Source of the DNA: an uncultured Ellagibacter sp.
GTDB taxonomy: Bacteria; Actinomycetota; Coriobacteriia; Coriobacteriales; Eggerthellaceae
Reading direction: 5' to 3'
NCBI RefSeq assembly: GCF_934636505.1
Contig: NZ_CAKUAL010000068.1
Coordinates: 1 to 10,174, forward strand
Length of the DNA: 10,174 nucleotides
The stretch's first letter is position 1. Each line of letters begins with the position of its first letter. A program made the translations under genes and the position numbers. Shown piece after piece: positions 1 through 6,569 of this stretch. The notes beneath the pieces were generated by a model, which ran no database searches, was not told where the DNA came from, and saw only the letters and a program-made list of their open reading frames with translations.

Positions 1-326
1 ACCAACAGCTTCGCATCACGCGCTTCATGATCGACGCGGTGCAGCTGCCCGACGATGTCGTGGAGCCGAAGCTTCGCCGCTATATGTTGAACTACCTGTC
101 CATGATGATGTGCATCTGCTCTATCTTCTGCCGCATGATCGGAACGCTCGAGGCAGACGAGAAACGCCACGCCATCTGGGAATACTTGAAGGAGAAGAAT
201 CCGGGTGCGTACGGTGCGGTTCGCCGCAGCGTGCTCAATGTGGGAACGAACCTGCCCGGCGAGCTCGGTCGTTCGCTCGGCATCTCCGGGTATCATCTCG
301 CGCAAAAGGTGTTCAAGTTCAACTAA
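1..326 (+). CDS. Partial glycosyltransferase (family 2-like), C-terminal end
   Basis: The frame is open from the window edge (first full codon at base 3) to a TAA at 324-326, giving 107 residues, so the start and catalytic domain lie outside. No GT-A catalytic motif is present in this fragment. What is visible is a helical tail: a hydrophobic Met/Cys-rich helix (YLSMMMCICSIFCRMIG), then an acidic/basic segment with IWEYLKEKNPGAY, and a closing LPGELGRSLGISGYHLAQKVFKFN-like end whose last part is YHLAQKVFKFN. I know this kind of ending (W-x-Y-L/I-K-x-x-x-P, then an N-L-P-G stretch and a final K-F-N) from C-termini of family 2 glycosyltransferases in surface polysaccharide loci. That assignment is from memory of the family and not proven by a motif. 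The following gene activates a phospho-alcohol, which agrees with a surface-glycan role. An intrinsic terminator follows about 55 bases after the stop. Confidence 0.55.
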   Translation, partial: QQLRITRFMIDAVQLPDDVVEPKLRRYMLNYLSMMMCICSIFCRMIGTLEADEKRHAIWEYLKEKNPGAYGAVRRSVLNVGTNLPGELGRSLGISGYHLAQKVFKFN

Positions 327-380
327 CGCGCCTGCGAGTTGCCTGTGAGTTGGTGTTTGGTTTCTGCTGGTATAGCCTGA

Positions 381-404
381 GAAAGCCGCCTTCGGGCGGC
401 TTTT
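381..404 (+). terminator. Intrinsic terminator after the glycosyltransferase-like gene
   Basis: A 9-bp perfect stem (AAAGCCGCC at 382-390 with GGCGGCTTT at 395-403) closes a TTCG loop (391-394). The last stem T's run into TTTT at 401-404. This is a textbook rho-independent terminator. The A-run on the left side would also give a shorter T-run on the opposite strand, so weak bidirectional action is possible. Confidence 0.9.
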
Positions 405-503
405 CTGCGTCTTCGGACCCCGCTCCCCATCGTGTTCACGCCGCGTTTCGCAGCCCTCTCGCACTTTGTATTTACGCTTTCGTGTTCAAATCATTACCTT
501 TGC

Positions 504-532
504 TTGATATAGCTGAACACTTCCCGTATCCT
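504..532 (+). promoter_or_regulatory. Sigma70-type promoter for the HTH/LicC/LicA fusion gene
   Basis: The -35 hexamer TTGATA (504-509, five of six consensus bases) and the -10 hexamer TATCCT (527-532) are separated by exactly 17 bases in an AT-rich island. Transcription would begin near base 539 and leave an untranslated leader of about 76 bases before the ATG at 616. A second weaker pair (TTGGGT 570-575, TATAGT 593-598, also 17 bases apart) would start so close to the ribosome site that I think it less likely to be the main promoter. The rest of the 327-615 intergenic region holds only the terminator at 381-404 and nothing else I can name. Confidence 0.6.
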
Positions 533-600
533 GATCTGAGGTCAAAATTCATGTTCTCAGCGCGGGGCTTTGGGTTGTCTTGCGCTTTTGCATATAGTTT

Positions 601-607
601 GGAAGGA
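601..607 (+). promoter_or_regulatory. Ribosome binding site of the fusion gene
   Basis: GGAAGGA lies 8 bases before the ATG at 616. It fixes that ATG as the start, so the winged-helix segment at the N-terminus is truly part of the protein. Confidence 0.75.
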
Positions 608-615
608 CACCCCCT

Positions 616-3300
616 ATGCTTTCCCGCTCGGAATTCGATGTGATGCTCGCTTTGAAGAAGACGCCTGCGGCCTCGCAGCGCGCGATCGCCTCGGAGTGCG
701 GCATGTCACTCGGTGCAGTGAACGCGGTTGTTAAATCGCTTGGCGATCGCGGCCTCGTCGAGGGTGGGACACTTACGGCGGAAGGCGAAGACGAGCTTTC
801 CCCTTATAAGGTGCGCAACGCCGTCATCATGGCGGCGGGACTCTCGTCGCGCATGGCGCCGCTTTCTTACGAATGTCCGAAAGGCGTGCTCAAAGTTCGC
901 GGTGAGGTCCTCATCGAGCGCCAAATCCGCCAGCTCAAGGAGGCGGGCATCGACGACATCACGGTAGTCGTTGGGTTCAAGAAAGAGGAGTTCTTCTATC
1001 TAGAAGATCTCTTCGGTGTGAAGATCGTCGTCAACACCGATTACGCGACGCGCAACAACCACGCGACGTTGTTCCAGGTGCGCGACATCATCGGCAATAC
1101 GTATATCTGCTCGTCGGACAACTATTTCGTGCGCAACCCCTTCGAGCGCTATGTCTACGACTCGTATTATGCGGCGGTATTCGAGGAGGGCAAAACCGAC
1201 GAGTACTGCCTTCAGACGAAGGGTCGCGACAAGCGCATCACGGGTGCTGTCGTCGGCGGGTCGCATTCGTGGGTTATCATGGGGCACGCCTACTGGACCC
1301 GTGACTTCACCTGCGACTTCATGCGATTCCTGTCCCAGGAGTACCATCTCACCGAGACGGTTGGCAAGCTGTGGGACGACATCTTCCTCGAGCACGCAGA
1401 CGAGCTTCGCATGTACATGCGCCCCTACGAGAAGGGCCAGATCCGCGAGTTCGACTCCCTCTATCAGCTACAGGACTTCGACCCGCTGTTCATCGAGAAC
1501 GTGGCCTCGAACGTGCTCGACAACATCTGCGCGACGCTCAACTGCCAGCGCGGCGATATTTCGAACGTGAAGCCGATTAAGAAGGGGCTTACGAACCTCT
1601 CGTTCTACTTCGAATGCCGCGGCGAGGCGTTCGTGTATCGCCATCCTGGCGCCGGCACCGATGAGATCATCAACCGCCAAGCCGAGACCTACGCGCTCAA
1701 GATTGCCTCTGACCTCGGACTTGACTCCTCGTTTGTCTATGAGGACCCCGAGCTTGGGTGGAAGATTTCCCGTTATGTTCCCGATTGCGTGCCGTTTGAC
1801 TACGGCAACGACGAGCATGTCGGACGTGCTTTGAGCCTCGTGCGGCGCTTGCACGAGAGCGGCGCAGATTCCCCCTGGTCGTTCGACTTTTACGACGAGG
1901 CGTGCAAGATTGAGTCGCTGCTTGCGGCGGAGGACTGGTCGTTCCCTGCGGACTTTTCCGAAGTCAAGGGGAAAATCGAGCGGCTCGTCCCGCTCGTTCG
2001 CGCAGGATCTGGAGCGCCAGTTCTGTGCCATAACGACTTTTACGGCCCGAACATCCTCGTGCACGGCGACGAGCTGTGCCTCATCGATTGGGAATATGCT
2101 GCGATGGGCGACTACGGCTGCGATTTCGGCAATTTCGTTGCGCAGGGGTCAGGCTACAGCGTCGAGCGCGCGAAGCAAGCCGTCCCTCTGTACTTCGGGC
2201 GCGAGGCCACCACAGACGAGGTGTTCCATCTGATTGCCTGCACGGCGATTGTCGGCTGGTATTGGTATGTGTGGGCCATGCACCGCGAGCTCAAGGGCGC
2301 GCCGGTGGGGGAGTGGTTCTACGTCTGGTACCGATCGGCAAAAGACTACGCGGAGGCTGCGCTTTCCATAGCGGAGGCGGTCGGGATGCCGACGTCGGGC
2401 GCCGGTGCGCTTTCCTACGAGGAGTTTGTCGTGCTTGCCCAGGCCGAGGCAAAGACGCGCAATACCGTGCACCCCGAGTCCATCGACGACGCTTCCCGCG
2501 ATGCCGCATGCGCCCGTCTTTGCGAGGAGGGGCTGCTTGCGGACGGCGTTGTGACCCCACGTGGCCTTGCGGCGCTCGAGCCGTATCGCGCGAAGCGGGC
2601 CGTGCTTTTGGCCGCGGGCTTCGGCAGCAGGCTTCTTCCCGTCACGGTGAACACCCCCAAACCGCTTGCGCGTGTCCATGGGGTGCGCATCATCGATCGT
2701 CTGATCGACGCGATCATGGCCGCGGGGATCGACGAGATCTATATCGTGCGCGGGTATCTGGCAGAGGAGTTCGATCAGCTTCTCAGTAAGTATCCTAACT
2801 TGCACTTCATCGACAACTCGCTGTTCGACCAGACGAACAACATTTCGTCGGCGGTGGCTGCATGCGGTCATTTCGAGCGCGCCTACGTCTTCGAGAGCGA
2901 TTTGTTCCTCACGAACCCGACATTGGTGAGCAGGTATCAGTATCAATCGAACTACCTGGGATTTCCCGTCGAGAGAACCGACGACTGGTATTTCGACGCC
3001 GACGGCGAGGGCGTCATCGAGACTTTGGCGAAGGGCAAGGATGCCCCATGCTGGCAGATGGTCGGCTTGTCGTATTGGAGCGCGGCTGATGGAGCGCGGC
3101 TTGCGCGCGACATCCCCGAGGTGTTCGAGCGCGATGACGCCCGGCAGATTTTCTGGGACGACGTGGCGATCGTGCGCCGACCTGAGGAATACTCCGTGCA
3201 CGTGCGCCGCTGCAGCCCCGACGATATCCTGGAGATCGACGATTTCGACGACCTGCGCCGCATCGATCCCGCATACGTCGTGCGTCACAAGGACGCCTAG
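616..3300 (+). CDS. Five-part fusion: wHTH, LicC-like nucleotidyltransferase, LicA-like choline kinase, second wHTH remnant, second LicC-like nucleotidyltransferase
   Basis: Predicted cytosolic enzyme of 894 residues. Residues 1-64 form a MarR/winged-helix-like DNA-binding fold (SQRAIASECGMSLGAVNAVV is the HTH; GLVEGGTLTAEG the wing). Residues 66-294 are a LicC-type cytidylyltransferase: MAAGLSSRMAPLS..CPKG nucleotide loop (72-90), NNHATL (147-152), SSDNYF with metal Asp168, KLWDDI, and REFDSL with Asp280. Residues 296-590 are a choline/ethanolamine-kinase-like APH domain: KKGLTNLSF (322-330), catalytic CHNDFYGPN (471-479) and LIDWEYA (489-495) with the DFGN metal site after it. Residues 599-658 repeat the winged-helix segment in worn form, and 661-886 are a second cytidylyltransferase (LLAAGFGSRLLPVT..TPKP, ESDLFL Asp762, FWDDV, LEIDDF Asp875). 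By family knowledge, LicA phosphorylates choline and LicC makes CDP-choline for LicD-type transfer to surface glycans; LicC-LicA fusions are known (Treponema denticola licCA). The actual alcohol substrate and the job of the second cytidylyltransferase are unknown. Confidence 0.88.
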   Translation: MLSRSEFDVMLALKKTPAASQRAIASECGMSLGAVNAVVKSLGDRGLVEGGTLTAEGEDELSPYKVRNAVIMAAGLSSRMAPLSYECPKGVLKVRGEVLIERQIRQLKEAGIDDITVVVGFKKEEFFYLEDLFGVKIVVNTDYATRNNHATLFQVRDIIGNTYICSSDNYFVRNPFERYVYDSYYAAVFEEGKTDEYCLQTKGRDKRITGAVVGGSHSWVIMGHAYWTRDFTCDFMRFLSQEYHLTETVGKLWDDIFLEHADELRMYMRPYEKGQIREFDSLYQLQDFDPLFIENVASNVLDNICATLNCQRGDISNVKPIKKGLTNLSFYFECRGEAFVYRHPGAGTDEIINRQAETYALKIASDLGLDSSFVYEDPELGWKISRYVPDCVPFDYGNDEHVGRALSLVRRLHESGADSPWSFDFYDEACKIESLLAAEDWSFPADFSEVKGKIERLVPLVRAGSGAPVLCHNDFYGPNILVHGDELCLIDWEYAAMGDYGCDFGNFVAQGSGYSVERAKQAVPLYFGREATTDEVFHLIACTAIVGWYWYVWAMHRELKGAPVGEWFYVWYRSAKDYAEAALSIAEAVGMPTSGAGALSYEEFVVLAQAEAKTRNTVHPESIDDASRDAACARLCEEGLLADGVVTPRGLAALEPYRAKRAVLLAAGFGSRLLPVTVNTPKPLARVHGVRIIDRLIDAIMAAGIDEIYIVRGYLAEEFDQLLSKYPNLHFIDNSLFDQTNNISSAVAACGHFERAYVFESDLFLTNPTLVSRYQYQSNYLGFPVERTDDWYFDADGEGVIETLAKGKDAPCWQMVGLSYWSAADGARLARDIPEVFERDDARQIFWDDVAIVRRPEEYSVHVRRCSPDDILEIDDFDDLRRIDPAYVVRHKDA
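2407..3273 (+). repeat. Second copy of the wHTH-nucleotidyltransferase module (protein-level internal duplication)
   Basis: This segment encodes residues 598-886 of the fusion protein. It aligns colinearly with residues 2-294. The winged-helix parts share LSxxEFxVL at the start and GLL/GLV, a T-x-x-G wing, then L-x-P-Y-x-x-K/R-x-AV-x-x-AAG at the join to the enzyme domain. The enzyme parts share AAG-x-x-SR-x-x-P, PK, D/E-R, EAGID/AAGID, NN, SD, WDD and an acidic E-x-D end motif. DNA identity is low, so the duplication is old. The first copy (616-1497) is the other half of the pair. Confidence 0.75.
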
Positions 3301-3310
3301 CGGCTATAAT
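3282..3310 (+). promoter_or_regulatory. Promoter for the coaX-dinB unit
   Basis: A perfect TATAAT (3305-3310) stands just after the stop codon of the fusion gene, in otherwise GC-rich DNA. Seventeen bases upstream is GCGTCA (3282-3287), which keeps the G, C and A of the -35 consensus and lies inside the end of the upstream coding region. The start would be near 3317, about 65 bases before the coaX ATG. The -10 is strong and the -35 weak. I see no intrinsic terminator between the fusion gene and coaX, so some read-through is likely too. Confidence 0.55.
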
Positions 3311-3381
3311 CGGGGAACTCAAGTAAAACGAACCGCGCATAGCCGTTGCGCTCAGCTTTTAGGGAAAGGGGCCATCGCATC

Positions 3382-4200
3382 ATGTCTCAATCAAAAAAGG
3401 CTCCTGTCCGCTCGGCCTTCGTGCTTGCAATTGACGTGGGGAACACCCTTACGCGCTTCGGGCTGTTCGAGGGCGATGAGCTCGCCTCGACCTGGTGCGC
3501 GACGACGCATTCCGTCATCACGGTCGACGAGGCCCATGCCATGCTGCGCGAGTTCTTCCTCATCCGAGGGCTCTCAAGTCCCTCGCATGAGGTTTCAATC
3601 GAGCGCGCCATCGTGTCGTCGGTCGTTCCTTCAATTACCGATGCTTGGGTGCAGGCCGCTCATGCGGTGAGCTCATCGCGCCCGCTTGTCGTGGGGCCTG
3701 GCCTGAAAACGGGACTCAAGATGCGTTTCGACGATCCGGGCGAGGTCGGCTCCGACCGCATCGCCGACATGGTCGCTGCGAAGGAACTCTTCGGCTTTCC
3801 GCTTATCGTTGTCGACTTCGGGACGACGACGAACTTCGAGGTCCTCGACGAGGACGGCGCGTTTGCAGGCGGCATCATCGCGCCTGGCCTGCGCCTTTCC
3901 CTTTCGGCACTCTCTTCCGCGGCAGCGAGGTTGTCCATGGTTGAGATGAAAGCGCCGGCTTCTATCGTCGGAACCAACACCCGCGCTGCTATTCAGTCGG
4001 GCGCGGTTATGGGCGAGGTCGCGCGCATCGACGGCCTCATCGATATGATTTGGCGGGAGATGGGATGTTCCGGCGGCGTCGTCATGTCGGGCGACGATGC
4101 TTCGGCGCTTGCCGCCCTGTGCTCGCACGAGGCGCAGGTCGAGCCCGACTTGACGCTTCTCGGACTCGGCATGCTCGAACGATTGAACCGGCGCAGGTAG
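3382..4200 (+). CDS. coaX: Type III pantothenate kinase
   Basis: Catalyses ATP-dependent phosphorylation of pantothenate, the first step of coenzyme A synthesis, in the cytosol. The 272-residue product is of normal family length (about 255-270) and shows the ASKHA-fold motifs in order: AIDVGNT (phosphate loop 1, residues 16-22), SSVVPS (79-84), DPGEVGSDR (118-126) with the likely catalytic Asp125, VVDFGTTTNFEV (143-154, phosphate loop 2), GGIIAPGL (163-170) and GTNTRAAIQSG (187-197). I chose the ATG at 3382 because AGGGAAAGGGG (3361-3371) sits 10 bases before it. An in-frame TTG at 3346 would precede that site and is unlikely. The family usually begins right at the DVGNT strand, so the protein has a short extra N-terminus (MSQSKKAPVRSAF). 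dinB follows after 7 bases. Confidence 0.95.
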   Translation: MSQSKKAPVRSAFVLAIDVGNTLTRFGLFEGDELASTWCATTHSVITVDEAHAMLREFFLIRGLSSPSHEVSIERAIVSSVVPSITDAWVQAAHAVSSSRPLVVGPGLKTGLKMRFDDPGEVGSDRIADMVAAKELFGFPLIVVDFGTTTNFEVLDEDGAFAGGIIAPGLRLSLSALSSAAARLSMVEMKAPASIVGTNTRAAIQSGAVMGEVARIDGLIDMIWREMGCSGGVVMSGDDASALAALCSHEAQVEPDLTLLGLGMLERLNRRR

Positions 4201-4207
4201 GATCCTT

Positions 4208-5497
4208 ATGTCGAATGCTCTTGCCGAATCGCTCCTGCAGCCGTGGGAGGGCCCGGCGATCCTGCTCGTCGATCTCGACGCCTTCTTCGCGTCCGTCGAG
4301 CAGCTCGACCATCCTGGCTGGCGTGGAAAGCCTGTCATCGTCGGTGGCGACGCCGACAAGCACGGGGTCGTCTCGACGGCATCCTACGAAGCGCGCGCCT
4401 TCGGTGTCCACAGTGCCCAGCCCGCATCGGTTGCACGGCGGCTGTGCCCCGACGCCATCTGGACGCACGGGCACTTCGATCGCTATCGCGAGATGTCGGA
4501 AGCCATCATGGGCATCCTGCGGGACGAGACCCCGCTCGTGCAGCAGGTGAGCATCGATGAGGCGTTCGTGGACGTCTCTCCCACCAAGGTGAACACGGAG
4601 CATCCTGTGCGCATCGCTGAGCGCATCCAATCGCGCGTCGAGGCGCTCGGCGTTACCTGCTCGGTGGGCGTGGGCACGTCGAAGACGATCGCGAAAATCG
4701 CCTCCGACATGGACAAGCCGCGTGGGCTCACTGTCGTTTACCCGGGAAGTGAGCAGGGATTTCTCGCGCCTTTGCCCGTGCGGAAGATGAGCGGCGTGGG
4801 CGCTGTCGCCGAGCGTGAGCTTGTGAGCCATGGTGTGCGCACGTTGGGGGACCTGGCCTGCGCGGACGAGTCGCTTTTGCGCCGCATCTTCGGGAAGAAT
4901 GCGATTGTGATGCGAACCCGTGCGCAGGGCGGCGACATGACGCCCGTCGAGGAGGGGGAGGCCGCGAAGTCGGTATCGAACGAGATGACATTCGCGAAAG
5001 ACCTCACATCGCGCGTCGATGTGGAGGCGGCAATCGCCACGATGGCGGCGAAGGTAGGCCGCCGCCTTCGCAAGAAGGGACTCGCAGGCCGCACGCTCTC
5101 TCTCAAGCTGCGCTTCGGCGACCGCTCCGTGCGCTCGGTCCAGAAACGCCTTCCCGCCCCGAGCGACGACGAGCTCGCCTTCACCCCGCTGCTCTACCAC
5201 ATGGTCGATGAGATATGGCGCGAGGGGATTCCCATTCGTCTCCTCGGCGTGGGGATGAGCGGGTTTCGCGAGGATGAGTTCGTGCAGGATGCGCTGTTCG
5301 ACGTCGCGCGCGAGGCGCCTTCGACGCTTGATGCGGAGCCCGTAATCGCCGACGACGCGAAGCGCCGCGGCCTGCTCGACGCCACCGATGCTTTGCGTGA
5401 CCGCTTCGGGGAAGGCGCCGTGCGGTTCGGACACGAGCTGCGCAACGCGGGGAACACGACGGGAACGGGTGCTAAGAACCCTGACGATTACAAGTAG
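4208..5497 (+). CDS. dinB: DNA polymerase IV (Y-family translesion polymerase)
   Basis: Error-prone DNA polymerase that copies past damaged template bases. The 429-residue protein has the Y-family palm motif LVDLDAFFASVE (residues 20-31) with metal-binding Asp22 and the steric-gate Phe27 that excludes ribonucleotides. The second catalytic motif SIDEAF (115-120) carries Asp117-Glu118. SVGVGTSKTIAKIASDMDKP (152-171) and the HhH-like thumb region MSGVGAVAERELVSHGVRTLGDL (around 194-216) follow, then the little-finger domain (about 254-355). A clamp-binding type motif Q-D-A-L-F is at 360-364, followed by an extra tail of about 65 residues. The ribosome site AGGA (4199-4202) overlaps the stop codon of coaX and lies 5 bases before the ATG, so the two genes are probably cotranscribed and perhaps coupled in translation. 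No LexA-type operator could be recognised nearby. Confidence 0.95.
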   Translation: MSNALAESLLQPWEGPAILLVDLDAFFASVEQLDHPGWRGKPVIVGGDADKHGVVSTASYEARAFGVHSAQPASVARRLCPDAIWTHGHFDRYREMSEAIMGILRDETPLVQQVSIDEAFVDVSPTKVNTEHPVRIAERIQSRVEALGVTCSVGVGTSKTIAKIASDMDKPRGLTVVYPGSEQGFLAPLPVRKMSGVGAVAERELVSHGVRTLGDLACADESLLRRIFGKNAIVMRTRAQGGDMTPVEEGEAAKSVSNEMTFAKDLTSRVDVEAAIATMAAKVGRRLRKKGLAGRTLSLKLRFGDRSVRSVQKRLPAPSDDELAFTPLLYHMVDEIWREGIPIRLLGVGMSGFREDEFVQDALFDVAREAPSTLDAEPVIADDAKRRGLLDATDALRDRFGEGAVRFGHELRNAGNTTGTGAKNPDDYK

Positions 5498-5688
5498 GCT
5501 CAGCGGCTGTGCTGCGCGGGCGTCTGCACCGGCGTCTAGCGCGCGCGTCTGCGGCGGGCGTACGCAGCTGTGTCGCGACGTCCGCGGCATATTCCCCGCT
5601 TTTCACCACAATGCCGTATACTTCTCCTTAGAGGAAAACGACCCGCGCTTCGGGGTGCTTGCGCGAGTCTTGTCAAGAAAGGATAGCC
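5498..5688. other. Intergenic region between dinB and degV
   Basis: The left part is extremely GC-rich and contains an imperfect direct repeat around two copies of GCGTCTGC (5520-5527 and 5545-5552, 25 bases apart). It also has a small hairpin (CTGCG 5549-5553 with CGCAG 5563-5567) that has no T-run, so I do not call it a terminator. The right part is AT-richer and holds the candidate degV promoter. No RNA gene or small coding region with a ribosome site was seen. Confidence 0.5.
5592..5622 (+). promoter_or_regulatory. Candidate promoter for the degV-ABC unit
   Basis: TATACT (5617-5622) is a good -10 hexamer. The best upstream partner is TTCCCC (5592-5597) at a long 19-base spacing, so the -35 is weak. 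The predicted start near 5629 leaves a leader of about 60 bases before the ATG at 5689. Confidence 0.35.
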
Positions 5689-6564
5689 ATGGATTTCGAG
5701 ATCGTCACCGACTCAAGCTGCAACCTGAAAGAGGAAATGATCGACGAGTTCGGTCTCCACGTGCTTCCGCTGACGTTCATGGTCGATGGCGAACAGCGCC
5801 AAAGCTACCTTAAAGGCCAGGTCACCGACTTGCAGCAGTTCTATACGATGATGCGCGAGGGCAAGGTCATCACGACTTCGCTTCCTAATCTGGCCGATTC
5901 CGAGGCGCTTTTGCGTGGCCTTCTGGAAGCGGGCAAAGACGTCCTTTACCTGGGATTCTCGAGTGGCCTTTCGGGCACGTACGAGGCGATCTCGCTTCTG
6001 TGCAACCAGCTTGCCGCCGAATTCCCCGATCGCAAGATCTTCTGCGTCGACACGCTTGCCGCGTCGGGCGGCGAGGGCCTGCTCGTGTGGCATGCCGCGC
6101 AGAAGGCGCGCGAGGGCCTCTCGATCGAGGAGCTTCGCGACTGGGTGGAGCAGCATAAGCTCAACCTGGCGCACTGGTTCACCGTCGACGACCTTATGTT
6201 CCTGTGGCGCGGCGGGCGCGTTTCGAAGACGAGCGCCTGGGCGGGCACGCTTTTGAATATCAAGCCCGTCTTGCACGTTGACGATGAAGGCCATCTCATT
6301 CCCATGGAGAAGGTTCGCGGTCGCAAGAAATCCCTGAACGCGCTCGTCGATCACATGGAAAAATCCGCCATTCCGCCCGTTGCCGACCAGATGGTCTTCA
6401 TCACGCACGGCGACTGCCTTGAGGATGCCGAATACGTTGCCAACAAAGTGCGCGAGCGCTTCGGCGTGCGCGACGTCGTCATCAACTACGTCGACCCGGT
6501 CATTGGAGCCCACTCCGGTCCCGGCACGATGGCCCTGTTCTATATGGCGGAAAGCCGCAATTAG
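5689..6564 (+). CDS. DegV-family fatty-acid-binding protein
   Basis: DegV/FakB-type proteins bind a single fatty acid in a deep pocket. In Firmicutes, FakB presents the acid to the FakA kinase for entry into phospholipid. The 291-residue product matches the family length and shows IVTDSSCNL (residues 5-13), ITTSLPN (61-67, the T-S-x-P fatty-acid head-group loop), GFSSGLSGTYE (89-99), CVDTLAASGGEGLL (119-132), FTVDDLMFLWRGGRVSK (164-180), IKPVL (191-195) and VIGAHSGPGT (271-280, second ligand loop). I chose the ATG at 5689 because AAAGGA (5678-5683) lies 5 bases upstream. A TTG at 5659 in frame has no such site and would add ten uncharacteristic residues. No fakA is present in the window. The ABC exporter begins 5 bases after its stop. 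The binding role is known for the family; the ligand here is not determined. Confidence 0.93.
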   Translation: MDFEIVTDSSCNLKEEMIDEFGLHVLPLTFMVDGEQRQSYLKGQVTDLQQFYTMMREGKVITTSLPNLADSEALLRGLLEAGKDVLYLGFSSGLSGTYEAISLLCNQLAAEFPDRKIFCVDTLAASGGEGLLVWHAAQKAREGLSIEELRDWVEQHKLNLAHWFTVDDLMFLWRGGRVSKTSAWAGTLLNIKPVLHVDDEGHLIPMEKVRGRKKSLNALVDHMEKSAIPPVADQMVFITHGDCLEDAEYVANKVRERFGVRDVVINYVDPVIGAHSGPGTMALFYMAESRN

Positions 6565-6569
6565 CGATT

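Noticed and set aside
110..643. Plus-strand open frame running through the glycosyltransferase tail, the terminator and into the fusion gene
   Set aside because: It crosses an intrinsic terminator and a promoter, has no ribosome site and its product has no family features.
2149..3288. Long minus-strand open frame (379 codons) opposite the fusion gene
   Set aside because: It is a by-product of GC-rich coding DNA. Its sequence has no recognisable motif, and the plus strand encodes a clear enzyme with intact motifs over the same bases.
3346..3381. Upstream TTG start for coaX
   Set aside because: The Shine-Dalgarno-like AGGGAAAGGGG lies after this codon and before the ATG at 3382, and the extra residues do not resemble the family.
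5549..5567. Hairpin CTGCG/CGCAG after dinB as a terminator
   Set aside because: Short stem, 9-base loop and no T-run; not enough for an intrinsic terminator.
4082..5590. 502-codon minus-strand open frame opposite coaX/dinB
   Set aside because: Low-complexity, Arg/His/Ala-rich translation with no motif, lying opposite a full-length DinB with all catalytic residues.
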